Origin: Ditylenchus dipsaci | Lineage: Eukaryota > Nematoda > Chromadorea > Rhabditida > Anguinidae | Assembly: GCA_004194705.1 (NCBI GenBank) | Contig: SADC01001285.1 | Location: forward strand, 372,001-436,000 | Direction of reading: 5' to 3' | Length of the DNA stretch: 64,000 bases | In this document: piece after piece, positions 46,078 through 56,516 of the stretch | Layout of the letters: each line of letters begins with the position of its first letter | How positions within the stretch are numbered: the stretch's first letter is position 1 | The notes under the pieces: generated by a model | Seen by the model: the letters and a program-made list of their open reading frames with translations, nothing else | What the model was told of the DNA's origin: nothing | The model's database searches: none | Made by a program: the position numbers and the translations under genes

Positions 46078-46255
46078 CCGGCAAACCGTTTGTTTCAAAC
46101 CGTTTGCAGCAAACGGTTTGACGAGTTTGCTGCAAACTGTGGTTTGTAGCAAACGGTTTGTTCAAAGCGTTCAAACGGTTTGTTCAAACCGCTTAAAGCG
46201 TTTGAAGCAAACCGTTTCAACGGTTTGCTTCAGACCGTTTGATCAAAGGGGTTTT
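46078..46255. repeat. word island CAAACGGTTTG
   Basis: At least ten copies of CAAACCGTTTG/CAAACGGTTTG and near variants in about 175 bp, in both orientations. The word is nearly self-complementary. Its core AAACGG happens to equal the known subterminal motif of maize Ac, which may be coincidence. Confidence 0.75.
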
Positions 46256-46417
46256 GTTAGTCTTGCATTTCTTTTTTGCCGTTTCAATCTTTGTCTGTAC
46301 CGCTCCATCGTTCTGAGGGTTGGATTGTAAACTGCAACCAAAAGCACATAAGAAAAACAAAAAACTTGGATAGATTCTTTCGTGTCGAGACCATCTCCTC
46401 AACAGCTTTCACCCTCC

Positions 46418-46600
46418 CTTAAAGGGGCATGCCCGTGCGTTAAGGCGCGAACCAGCAGTTTTTTTTCGAATTTCTAAATTTGAAAAATTCAAAATTTTGA
46501 AAATTTGAATTGGCGCCTTTTGAATTTAAAAGGGATTAAGGGCTGTATTGGAGGGGAAGGGAATAAAGGGAGCCACTTTATGGCAGAACGTTAGAAATTT
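46418..46600. mobile_element. truncated TTAA MITE
   Basis: TTAAAGGGGCATGCCCGTGC then GTTAAGGCGCGAACCAGCAG, identical in order to the 42.2-kb copy, but the other end is absent. Confidence 0.6.
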
Positions 46601-46609
46601 AAATATCTG

Positions 46610-47215
46610 TAGGGTTGTCGGCTTGGCGTTATGCATTTTGAAAATTTTTAGAGGATCAAATTGAATTCCCACACCTAAAGTCTGAAATCCTACACCTTTT
46701 TAATTAATTCCCACACCTTTTTCAAATTCGCGCTAAACATACTGAATTCCCACACCTTTTTACTTAATTCCCACACCTTTTTTCTGAAATCGCTAATTTA
46801 TGTTCGAAATCGTAAAAAAAAAATAGTAAATCGAGGTCGCTGAGCACGAATATGCCCTCAGAATTACTGTTGAAGAAGTCTGACTGTTATCCGGGATACC
46901 TATCCTGCACATGTCCAGAAGGAATCAAAGATAACGTATGCAAGCACGCTCTTTTGTTGATAAAGTTGAGTTATTGAGCTTCTTGTCGGAACAATGTAAT
47001 TCTGAGGGCATATTCGTGCTCAGCGACCGCGATTTACTACACTAGGACACCTCAGAAAAGAATTTCGAACATAAATTAGCACTTTCAGAAAAAAAGGTGT
47101 GGGAATTAAGTAAAAAGGTGTGGGAATTCAGTATGTTTAGCGCGAATTTGAAAAAGGTGTGGGAATTAATTAAAAAGGTGTGGTATTTCAGACTTTAGGT
47201 GTGGTAATTCAGTTA
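46610..47215. repeat. word island AGGTGTGGGAATT
   Basis: The left zone repeats AATTCCCACACCTTTTT; the right zone (47,090-47,205) repeats AAAAAGGTGTGGGAATT in mirrored order. Both inner flanks carry AATTTATGTTCGAAA/TTTCGAACATAAATT. The left boundary has TAGGGTTGTCGGC. It is an inverted-repeat element of about 600 bp with the same layout as the other islands. Confidence 0.65.
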
Positions 47216-47304
47216 CAGCCATTTTTAGATACTTTCTATATTTTTAGCTCTTATCTATCTACATATAGTATTTTCATCGGTTTCTCCGTAACGCTAAATG
47301 TTCG

Positions 47305-47405
47305 TAAATGTATGTCACACTTTTTTGTATGTCACACTTTTTTGTGTATCACATTTTTTTGTATGTCACATTTTTTAGTGTGTCACACTTTTTTGTGTGT
47401 CAAGA
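47305..47405. repeat. 18-bp minisatellite
   Basis: Five to six tandem copies of TATGTCACACTTTTTTGTG with small changes. The translated frame (FVCHTFLC...) is an artefact of the repeat. Confidence 0.85.
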
Positions 47406-47442
47406 TCTATTAAAATCTATTTCTTAACTTTTTTCGCTTAAG

Positions 47443-47540
47443 AAAGGCTAGCTGAAGATGAAGAAGCTATATTAAAACATCAGCAACTGGAAGCAAAAGT
47501 CACAATCCCATCTGCTCAGCGTTGGAACAACAGAGCGTGA
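47443..47540 (+). other. probable 3' terminal exon, gene unknown
   Basis: After acceptor TTCGCTTAAG an open frame reads RLAEDEEAILKHQQLEAKVT, then IPSAQRWNNRA*. It looks like genuine C-terminal coding sequence, charged and helical. No upstream exons were recognised. Confidence 0.35.
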
Positions 47541-47837
47541 AGTTGTCTGGTATGTGTAGCTTTTCTACAAACTTTTCAAACGTTTATTATTTAAGGTTTG
47601 TGACAGGAGATATACAGTTTTTTGGCTAATTCTACTGGCTCGTCGGCAAAACAACAAGCATGCAGCTGTCGAGAAGTTGCTAAGTATGTTGGGGAAAGTG
47701 CAAGGATTTGCAAAATTCTTCTTCCAGTTTTTTTGGATGCCACAGAAGTGGAATAATTGTCTGAGTTAGCGAAATCATTCTTCCAGTGCTTAAGAGTAAG
47801 CTTTTAAAATTTGACTGTTTTAAGGTAATACGTTAGG

Positions 47838-48089
47838 ACAGAATTTCCGGATGTCTCTGTCACTTTAAAAGCTCGTCTGCTGTACTCGCATGTGGTCTGC
47901 TTTGTTTCCCTGCATGGGTTTTGGGGCGTGATTTCTGAACAGTCTATCGAATCCCTTCATCGGAAGGTAAACCAATACGAAAGAAGGTTTGTTTCAGTAG
48001 GATACAGGCAGAAGATCATGAAGAGACTCATTGAAGAATCTTATATCCGAAATTGTCTGTTTCATACTCAGGTCAATATTGTTAACTAA
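47838..48089 (+). pseudogene. transposon-type ORF fragment with SEQSIESLH motif
   Basis: The frame VRTEFPDVSVTLKARLLYSH, then LHGFWGVISEQSIESLHRKV and NQYERRF. A short G.(L/I)SE(Q/E).IE.(L/M)H...N motif recurs, as I recall, in multi-copy nematode and cnidarian repeat proteins of unknown function, so I infer a mobile-element ORF. The 5' part was not recovered. Confidence 0.35.
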
Positions 48090-48747
48090 TTTGTCCTCAT
48101 ATACTTGTCCCCCGAAATAAAAATGTTTGAGTATCCAAATTTAAGTGGTAATATTTTGCTTATGATATCCCAGAAAAGCCTTGCCCAAGACGTTTTCGAA
48201 AAAGCTCATACACACGTCCAGTATAATATAATTTCACCAAATCCGATCCAATAATCCACAAAAACCAAAATCCAATCTACACTCGAGTGGGACTTCCGTG
48301 GTTATTCAGACGTTAGGGTCTTCGTGTCGGTGATAGCCCTTGTCTTGACAGTCCTTCGTTATAGTTATTCGAATAGAGAGTGTAAGTTCGTGGAAATTTC
48401 AAATTTAAGTAAGAAACGTTTTTTACTCAAGAGCCTACAATAGAAATTTGTAAAATATGATTCTTATCGGAAAAACGTCGTTTAATATCACTTACCGTAA
48501 TTCCTCTAATAAGCCGCCCCCCCCCCTGTGATTCAAAATCGTGTTCTTGGCATTGTGTTTTTGACGCATTTTTCGAAGACTCCTCTTTGGCAAGTTACCC
48601 CTTCTATACCAGGGTGGTAGTAACAATCAACGGATAAAATCCGCGGATAAATATTGGTATTTTTATTTTTTCTATAATTTCATTTCTTACTACTTTTCTG
48701 TTTGTTCAAAATTATTACAATGTTTTATTCATACTTTTTCGTGTTAA

Positions 48748-49065
48748 CTATATATAAGAAAGTAAATGATTTATGCCTAAATTAATCATTTTCTTAATAA
48801 AGAATTTTTTTTGCATAATGTGGTTTCGATAAGTATTTCCACTATTACTGTAAGCCATGTTGGTGATATTTATATCTGGTTGATCCTCTTCAAAATCATC
48901 TTCTATCCCATCAAAATGTGACTGTTTCAAATCAATAGCAATGTTGTGCAAGACTGCCGAAGCAACTATAAAACTAGACACATTTGCCAAATCTATGCGC
49001 AGTTCTCCATGTAGGCTATGGGATCTTCTTTTCCGACTGCGAAAAGGTTGTTCAACAAGGATACT
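48748..49065 (-). pseudogene. Harbinger (HARBI1-like) nuclease, C-terminal part
   Basis: The frame encodes VEQPFRSRKRRSHSLHGELR, then IDLANVSSFIVASAVLHNIA and IDLKQSHFDG, an acidic stretch and a basic tail. HARBI1-type nucleases have VExxFxxLKRRFxxLHGELR...VIVACxVLHNIA here, which includes the last acidic-residue region of the DDE fold. The first two catalytic blocks are missing, so this is a non-autonomous remnant. Confidence 0.8.
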
Positions 49066-49611
49066 CCGGTAGCGCCAATTTTACTTATGTCTTTAAATGT
49101 TGCCTGCTTTGAACTTTGCTTTTAGTCTGCTTTAAAAATACTATTGTAAAATGCTTTAAAAAACTCGTATTATCATTGTATGGTGAAAAATTATATTAAC
49201 GATATAAAAAACGAATTATAGTGATAGAATTTGAATGCAACTCAAACAATGCTAAAATACTGTTATAACAACAAAACATGTGTTTTTAGTGGTTTAAAGA
49301 CCACCTCGTAATGTATTAAAGCATATTTATATTTTAAAAGATTAAAAAAAACAGAACAAAAAATTATCCGCGGATTTATCCTGCCCCGACAGGCTAAGGA
49401 TAATATCCGCGGATACGGAATAAATATCCTTGGATATTTTATTGTTACTACGGATTTTATTCGTGGATGAATATCCGCGGATATTTATCCGCAGATACGG
49501 ACAAATCCGCGGATTTTATCCGCGGATATTTGATTGTTACTACGGATTTCATCCGCGGATATTTATCCATATCCGCGGATAAATATCCGCGGATATTTTG
49601 ATTGTTACTAC

Positions 49612-49886
49612 TAGGGTTGTGAAACTGTCCGGGCAGAAAAGAATCGGAAAGTTTTCCGGAAAGTTTTCTGGACAGAAATGGACAAATTTGGACAGAAATG
49701 GACAAAAATTAGCAAGTGATCACACACATTATATACGAAAACTGTACAATTTTTTTGTATAACTTTACAGCTACTAGTAAATTCTAATTTCTGTCCATGG
49801 AAAACTTTCCGCGTTTTTTCTGTCCGGAATGTTTTCCGGAAAACTTTCCGGAAAGTTTTCCGGATAACTTTCCGTTTCACAACCCT
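49612..49886. mobile_element. hAT-like MITE, word GGAAAGTTTTCCGG
   Basis: Ends TAGGGTTGTGAAACTGTCC and GTTTCACAACCCTA. The target duplication is GTTACTAC at the left (49,604-49,611) and GTTACTA plus C once the following TA element is removed, which gives a perfect 8-bp match. The interior is made of TTTTCCGGAAAACTTTCC words. It is inserted in the right end of the Harbinger element. Confidence 0.85.
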
Positions 49887-49892
49887 AGTTAC

Positions 49893-51067
49893 TAAAGTGC
49901 GGTGCATAATTATACGACCACCCCCTATTTTGCGAATTTCGGGACTTTTCGAAATAATTCCTAAAATCTACTACCACCATTCGAAAAAGCGCGCTGAAAA
50001 ACGGTGGTTTTGCTACAGTATCGATAAGTAGCCGATATTTTTGTAAGAAATTTTTTCAAAAATGTGAAATTTCGGCGGTGCATATTTATACGACCACTTA
50101 GAACAAAGCACTATTTTGCACTAAACAGAGCACTATAACAAAGCACTACCATCATTAACAGCTTTAGAATGTAAGCCCTGAATCTTAGCTACAATTTGAT
50201 AGTTCAATCTTTTATTCATCATTCCGGAAAAAGTTATGACCATCAACAAAAAGTGTCGATTTCTAGTCAAAATCAAAGTAAATCTAAGGAAAATGGTTGT
50301 TTGACCGCATAAATACTGATTTTTCTTAAAATTTTAATATCATAATTTACCAGTTAATGCACTTTTTGGAAGCTTAATATTTTTTCTACAAAATGACATG
50401 TCAGCTTTTTCATAAGATTGTACAGGGCTGAGAAACGGACGGTTTAAATTGAAAGAAGTGAAAATGTCTCAAAATAAAGCAAAAGTAGAGGTTTTTCACT
50501 TCTTTTAATTTAAACCGTCCGTTTCTCAGCCCTGTACAATCTTATGAAAAAGCTGACATGTCATTTTGTAGAAAAAATATTAAGCTTCCAAAAAGTGCAT
50601 TAACTGGTAAATTATGATATTAAAAATTTTAAGAAAAATCAGTATTTATGCGGTCAAACAACCATTTTCCTTAGATTTACTTTGATTTTGACTAGAAATC
50701 GACACTTTTTTGTTGATGGTCATAACTTTTTCCGGAATGATGAAAAATAAAGATTGAACTATCAAATTGTAGCTAAGATTCAGGGCTTACATTCTAAAGC
50801 TGTTAATGATGGTAGTGCTTTGTTATAGTGCTCTGTTTAGTGCAAAATAGTGCTTTGTTCTAAGTGGTCGTATAAATATGCACCGCCGAAATTTCACATT
50901 TTTGAAAAAATTTCTTACAAAAATATCGGCTACTTATCGATACTGTAGCAAAACCACCGTTTTTCAGCGCGCTTTTTCGAATGGTGGTAGTAGATTTTAG
51001 GAATTATTTCGAAAAGTCCCGAAATTCGCAAAATAGGGGTGGTCGTATAATTATGCACCGCACTTTA
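49893..51067. mobile_element. 1.17-kb near-perfect palindromic TA element
   Basis: TAAAGTGCGGTGCATAATTA at the left and TAATTATGCACCGCACTTTA at the right. The arms pair along nearly the whole length to a loop near 50,480. TA duplication, no coding sequence. It is inserted in the target duplication of the 49.6-kb hAT-like MITE. Likely mobilised by a Tc1/mariner-type transposase. Confidence 0.9.
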
Positions 51068-51485
51068 CCACCCCAGGGTCAAAAATTCTTTTTACTTTTC
51101 CGGGCTACAAAACCTGTTTTCTGGACTAACTCTGGCATGCCCCAGATGGTTGATAGTGAAGAAATGCCGTTTTATAGGGGGTTTTTTTTAGTTTTCGTAA
51201 AATCAGTTATCTCTTAATACCAAAATCAAACTATCTTCAGAATGAACGATTTAGTCCAGAAAACAGGTTTTAAAACCCAAAAAACGAAAACAATTTTTGA
51301 TCCAAGTGGACGACCACTTGGCTATGTTGGTACATGGATTATCCAGGAGAACCGAGGGCCGGATTACACAATGTGTGTGTCGCCCGAAAACGCCCAAAAT
51401 CATCTCAATCGTGCTTCTTTTCATCTTTAACGTGCGAAAAAACACATTTTGAGCATTGGGAAAGCACTTTTTTTCGAAAAGTAAC
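51068..51485. other. no gene seen; shared repeat words
   Basis: AAACCTGTTTTCTGGACTAA and CCAAGTGGACGACCACTTGG occur here and again near 33.25, 55.72 and 62.1-62.4 kb. Confidence 0.5.
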
Positions 51486-51836
51486 AGTGTTATGGTACGT
51501 TTTCTTCAGCTATATAAGCCGTCTTTCCTAAGACTTTTCATACTTTTAGCCCAGAATCGCAACGCAAAACAGCCAACTGGTAAGGTTTCTAGTTGTATGG
51601 TTTTAAGTCCTTACAGTATAAATGTCTTCGGCGTAACTTTGTAACATTCAAAGCGTCCTTTCTTCCAATGCCAATTGTAGAAATGATTTGAAATATTTCA
51701 ATGCAGTGCACCGCCATTGATTTTCTCTGTCAAGTTTGACTGGCATGCCAAAATTGCAGATAACAGACATTATTTTGCCACTATTTTATTGAGCTGCGGA
51801 CTACTCCTTTATTGATATTTTTGTAAAACATTTCTA

Positions 51837-52025
51837 ATGGGCAATGCAAACTCTTCAAACCAATTGCCAGCTGAAGTGATATATGAGATGTTTCAATTTG
51901 TTGAAACCAAGCTATCTGTGAAGCTACTCAGTATTTCACGTACACTTTACAATATTGGTCGTTCACCTCATCACTTACGCCGTATCCAGCTGCTCAAAGT
52001 ACGATGCGTAAATATCTTTCGATAA
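51837..52025 (+). CDS. F-box-like first exon, copy 2
   Basis: All 62 residues are identical to the copy at 41,793-41,981. The same donor (GTACGATG) follows the codons for QLLK. Downstream the copies differ by the hAT insertion, which here would lie in the intron between this exon and the coiled-coil exons. Confidence 0.5.
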   Translation: MGNANSSNQLPAEVIYEMFQFVETKLSVKLLSISRTLYNIGRSPHHLRRIQLLKVRCVNIFR

Positions 52026-52382
52026 GGTTTCAAGTCAGCAATCTAAATACGGGGTGTCCCATGATTTTTGGCCTCTTTCAAACTGCAAACCTTTTTTTCG
52101 TCACGAATTTTGAAATTCTATAAACATAGATCGACTCAGCTCGCTTTCACAATTTTTTTAGCATGTCATGTAAAAACACGGTTTTAGCTTGGTCCCTCAG
52201 TGGCTCTGGATTTGATCATCTTGATGCCATTCACAGACTAGGACCAAAAACACAATGGGGCCGAGCTGAACCTCTGTTTTGACATTATATACTGAAAATG
52301 ATAAAGTGAGTTGATCTTGGTTTACAGAATTTTGAATTTCGCCTCATATCAAATTTTATGGCAATTCAAAAGTGCCCAACAG

Positions 52383-53054
52383 CATACCTGCACGCTGAGA
52401 AAAATCGGCGCCGGGCGCCGACCCAGGCGCCGGGTCTACTAAAAATCGGCACCGGCGCCGGCGCCGGCGCCACAATTAATTCGGCGCCGGGCGTCGGCGC
52501 CGGCGCCGACGCCTAAAAGAGGAAATACGGCGCCAGGCGCCGGCATCAAGCCATTTTTGTAAATAAAATAATAGAATGCAACAAAGACTAATCTAACATT
52601 TATGTTTTTAAATAGAAATTTTTTGTATTAGGAATAGCAACAATTATGAGAAATTAAAAATTTATCATGTTGCGGTTATAAACAAGCATTGTTTTGATTT
52701 TTAAAAGTACTGGGCCAGTGGAGCTTTTTCTGCCGGCTGTCAACATAGCTGTTATGCTGAACATACGCTCAGCAGCTGCAGTACTTGCGGGAATAGCTAA
52801 TAAATCATTGGCTATTTTTGTCAAAGATGGTATGCCTACAATTTGTATTTATATTTTTTTAAGTATTTTTGTATCTTGCCTGACTATGTCCTTGCCAAAA
52901 CTTGAAAGGATCACTTTCAAGAGGTAATGACCCCTCAATTTCGTCAAAAAGGTTTTCAAAAAAGGTTTCGCCGCAGCTGAAGTGGCGCCGGGCGCCGGCG
53001 CTGGCGCCCGACTGTTAAGATTTTTTATCCGGCGCCGGCGCCCGTGCAGGTATG
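52383..53054. mobile_element. hAT element, word GGCGCC, with hAT dimerisation remnant
   Basis: Ends CATACCTGCACG and CGTGCAGGTATG, flanked by CCCAACAG and CCCCACAG. The empty site in the left arm is a single CCCCACAG (41,434-41,441, complement), so an 8-bp duplication is directly shown, with one later change. The subterminal zones are dense GGCGCCGGCGCC arrays. The core encodes part of a hAT transposase on the minus strand. Confidence 0.92.
52694..52995 (-). pseudogene. hAT transposase dimerisation-domain fragment
   Basis: On the minus strand: FDEIEGSLPLESDPFKFWQG, then after an acceptor GIPSLTKIANDLLAIPASTA, AAERMFSITAMLTAGRKSS and LKIKTMLVYNRN. The block YPxLxxLAxxxLxIPASSAAAERxFS...R is the hAT C-terminal dimerisation signature. 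The catalytic region is absent. It identifies the superfamily of the GGCGCC element. Confidence 0.85.
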
Positions 53055-53226
53055 CCCCACAGTTTTAGGATACCCTATATACATTTTTTGCATTTTTAAA
53101 GTAGTAACTTTTTTGCTTTGTTGTTCTTTAAAGTAAAAGCGACAACTATAACAAATTAAAAAATAGATCGCTGGTTAAATTTTTCACTATTCTCAGTGAC
53201 TACTCAAATTCATATTAATCTTTAAG

Positions 53227-53567
53227 GCTAATCGACGATCAAGAGTAAATCATCGATGGGATGATGGTTCAGGTAATTTTTGAAAATGTCAAACAATACC
53301 TCTGTTAACTCAAAATTTTCAGTCCAAACTATCATTCAAAGTTTGCCGGAGCGACAGCTTAGCTTAGAATTTTTTCAGCGAGCGATTGAAATCCAGAAGC
53401 GAAGAGAAGCTAAGAAATGGGAGTTCAGGCAAGGAAAAGCAGCAATTGACCAAGAGAAAATAGACATTCTTCTTCGTGCAATAGCCTTGGAGGAAGAAGA
53501 GGAAGAATTTGACAAAGAAAGCGCAGAGGAAATGAACGAATTGTGCACTGAGTATGAAACCATATAG
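53227..53567 (+). CDS. small coiled-coil protein, copy 2
   Basis: Exons 53227-53272 and 53323-53567 encode ANRRSRVNHRWDDGS joined to VQTIIQSLPERQLSLEFFQR and the same Glu-rich helix as copy 1, ending CTEYETI*. Differences from copy 1 cluster at the start of the second exon; the C-terminal 60 residues are almost unchanged. Function unknown. Confidence 0.5.
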
Positions 53568-53736
53568 TTTAAACTATAAAAGCTTGTTTTGTAAGTAAAA
53601 TCGCTGTACTTTTGGAGAAGTTAAATTGATCTTGATTTTGGCCCTAGAAAATCCCGAAAATGGCTAGGTCGACTCATGCTACACCACCAAACACACCTTG
53701 TTTGTCAAAAAAAAAGCTTTTCAAATAAGCCGTACC

Positions 53737-53936
53737 TTAAAGGACCATTGCCGTCCCCGACAACGAGAATTTAAAATGTTTGAATTCGCGCAGGACAGTT
53801 CTCTTTCGTCTTTCATTGTACTCTTTTGAGTCATTCGAAGCAAGTCAAAAGAGTAAAATGAAAGACGAAAGAGAACTGTCCCGCGCGAATTCAAACATTT
53901 GAAATTCTCGTTGTCGGGGACGGCAATGGCCTTTAA
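53737..53936. mobile_element. TTAA-type MITE, GGCCATTGCCG family
   Basis: TTAAAGGACCATTGCCGTCC at the left, GGACGGCAATGGCCTTTAA at the right, with AATTCGCGC and ACTGTCC inner arms. The left arm of the duplication lacks it (GTACTCCAATGTCTG), though its site has diverged from TTAA. Confidence 0.85.
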
Positions 53937-54119
53937 TGTCTGATTCGCAGCTCTAAAGGTGTACAAAAGGTGGTACAAGTTCATTCAAACTTCTAAAAGG
54001 CCATGAGTCATTCCTGAAAATTTTGTTAGCTTGCAAAGTTGGGGAGCCAAATTCACATGCGATTTGGGCACACTCTACAAGGATAATAACACGAAAAAAT
54101 TCATCGAAAAAACCTCAGG

Positions 54120-54232
54120 TCACAGTAACTACCATGAGGTGGGTAGAGCCGGTCTGGATGATGTGAGCTCTATTCAAATGGTTTGGACACTATCCAGATG
54201 GTTTGGATACTATACGGGTGGTTTGCGTAGTA
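54120..54232. repeat. degenerate 24-bp tandem array
   Basis: Three to four copies of GGTTTGGATACTATCCAGAT with many changes. Similar words occur inside the 2.1-2.9-kb hAT-like element. Confidence 0.6.
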
Positions 54233-54348
54233 TACAGGTATATGGAATTGTAAATGGAATTGCTAAATCAGATAAATCCAGAAAGCAAAGTTTGCGTTAC
54301 GAAAAAAATTTGTTACGAAATCTCGTGTTACAAAATGCTCAGGTGATT

Positions 54349-55144
54349 TAACTGGTGTCCAAAAAGTTCGGAGCGGACTTTTAAGCTTAATTTTTGAAAT
54401 GAAAATTATGCAATAAAAAAATTCCAAATATACAGTTTTGTTGCCCTGAATCTGCTCTTTCAAATAGCATATTGCTTCAAGCTTGACTATTTTGAATAAG
54501 TCACTATTTGGCTCCAAACACTTGTCTGGTCATTTTGAGAAGGTTACCCGCGTTTTCATCACTTTAACTGGTCAAATGTTTTATTGAATTTAGAGCGTTC
54601 CTATAAAATTTCATGACCATGTTGTAGCGCAGCTCAAGAGCTACAAAACCCATGTTACAGAATAATTTTTGAAAATTTGAGTGTTGAGATATGGCCTTTT
54701 GGAAAAAATCATTTTCTTGAAAAATTGACCAAAATGAAAGTTTTTGCCAATTTTTCGGATTTTGGTCATTTTTTCAAGAAATTGATTTTTTCCAAAAGGC
54801 CATATCTCAACACTTAGATCTTCAAAAATCCTTCTGTAATATGGAGTTTGTAGCTCTTGAGCTGCGCTACAACCTGGTGATAAAATTTCGTAGTGACACC
54901 TAAAATTCAATAAAACATTTGACCAGTTAAAGTGATGAAAACGTTGGTAACCTTCTCAAAATGACCAGACAGGTGTTTGGACCCAAATGGTGAGTTATCC
55001 AGAATAATCAAGCTAAAAGCAATATGCCATTTGAAAGAGGAGATTCAGGGCAACAAAACTGTATATTTGGAATTTTTTTATGCATAATTTTCATTTCAAA
55101 AATTAAGCTTAAAAGTCCGCTCCGAACTTTTTGGACACCAGTTA
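54349..55144. mobile_element. 0.8-kb palindromic TA element
   Basis: TAACTGGTGTCCAAAAAGTT at the left and AACTTTTTGGACACCAGTTA at the right, with TA duplicated at each side. The arms pair nearly to the centre (about 54,745). No coding sequence; a mariner/Tc1-type MITE. Confidence 0.9.
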
Positions 55145-55184
55145 AGTGAAACACCTCAGGAATGTATCTACCTCAAGAATGTGT

Positions 55185-55615
55185 ATACAGTCGAGTCTCT
55201 ATATAGCATCCACCCCAAAAGTTCGTTCCCACCTCGGGTCCGACACTTTTTTAGCTCAATTTCTAAAGTATTTTGCCAAAACTGATTCGTCAGTCTAGTC
55301 GGAAATATCGCAGGGATTCCGATTTTGCCGATCGTTTATCAGAAACATGGTAATTTTGCCATTTAGACCCGCAAACCTCTATATAGCATCGCCTTTTTGA
55401 GATTTAAGGCGATGCTATATAGAGGTTTGCGGGTCTAAATGGCAAAATTACCATGTTTCTGAGAAACGATCGGCAAAATCGGAATCCCTGCGATATTTCC
55501 GACTAGACTGACGAATCAGTTTTGGCAAAATACTTTAGAAATTGAGCTAAAAAAAGTGTCGGACGCGAGGTGGGAACGAACTTTTGGGGTGGATGCTATA
55601 TAGAGACTCGACTGT
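55185..55615. mobile_element. TA-type MITE, ACAGTCGA family
   Basis: TACAGTCGAGTCTCTATATA and TATATAGAGACTCGACTGTA; the inner arms share AAGTTCGTTCCCACCTCG and CGCAGGGATTCCGATTTTG. The best preserved copy in the window. Confidence 0.9.
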
Positions 55616-56516
55616 AAATAAGTGTCTGGGTATCGGTTCTCAAATAGAAGTGCTTAGGAAGTAGTACCCAGGTAGTGGTACCCAAATTTTCAAAAATTTT
55701 TTTAACTTCTTCAGGTTCCAAAACCTGTTTTCTGGACTAACTCTTGAGGGGCTCTTTTAGAGGGGGGCTCTATTAGAGGAAATACGGTAGTCCGAAAAAC
55801 AGGTTTTTTGAGCCTGAAAAAAAATTGAATTTTTTTTCGATCGAAGTAAACGATCAGATCATAGCTGTAATTTAAGTGATTTTACGAAAACTTGAAAAAT
55901 AACATATAAAACGGCATTTAACTACTATGAAACCATCTTTAGAATGCTTAGGCTTAGTTCAGAAAAAGTTTTAAAACCTGAAAACATAAAAAAGTTTGCA
56001 CTAAATGGACGATTACTTTGTTTAGTCAGTGCATGGATTATCCAGTAGAACTACCGTTAGATTATGAAAATATTTAAAATGATAAGAGTTCTTTGTAATT
56101 TAAAAAATGTTAATTTGAAAATTCTTGCGGAGGATTTACCGCGGGGAAATTTAGCGGAGGGTAACTTACCAGAGAGGAAATTTACTGCAGGGGGAATTTA
56201 CCGCGGGAGAATTTACTTCTTACTTTTACATCTTAGCTGATTCTATGAAGTGTTTCACAACACAGAAATACAAAAGTTAGTAAGTTAGTAAATTCGACCC
56301 TAGTAGCGAATACTCCCCCCCCCTCCCAACGATTTTCACTTTTTTACTTTAGTAAAAATTACCCAAATTTATGCCCCAGACCCCGGAAAATGTGCGCAAA
56401 CTCTTCATTAGTCACAACTTCCGTACGCTGGCCTACCCCCAAGCCTAAGGGCTAAGCCTAAACTTGTTGTTTGCAAGGGTAGTTACAGCAATTTTTAAAG
56501 GTCGGATGCTTGGGAT
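55616..56516. other. no gene seen
   Basis: Includes a GAGGAAATACGGTA fragment at 55,777, the AAACCTGTTTTCTGG words, and GGGGAATTTACCGCGGGAG-like repeats at 56,130-56,215. Confidence 0.45.

Larger units (their letters stand above)
48609..51076. mobile_element. PIF/Harbinger-type element, word ATCCGCGGAT, with two nested inserts
   Basis: Left end CAGGGTGGTAGTAACAATC. The complementary right end GATTGTTACTACCACCCCAG is split: GATTGTTAC lies at 49,600-49,608 and CCACCCCAG at 51,068-51,076, with two other elements between. Subterminal arrays of ATCCGCGGAT lie at 48,626-48,650 and, much longer, at 49,365-49,600. The core encodes a Harbinger nuclease fragment. The target duplication could not be read with confidence. 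Confidence 0.75.
51486..53945. repeat. inverted duplication, right arm
   Basis: Reverse complement of 40,740-42,575. It starts at the end of a multi-TM exon (GTGTTATGGTACG) and carries that gene's last two exons as a 5'-truncated copy. It contains two insertions absent from the left arm: the GGCGCC hAT element and a TTAA MITE at the outer edge. Confidence 0.9.

Noticed and set aside
47180..47413. 77-codon Cys/His/Phe-rich ORF
   Set aside because: It is the translation of an 18-bp minisatellite.
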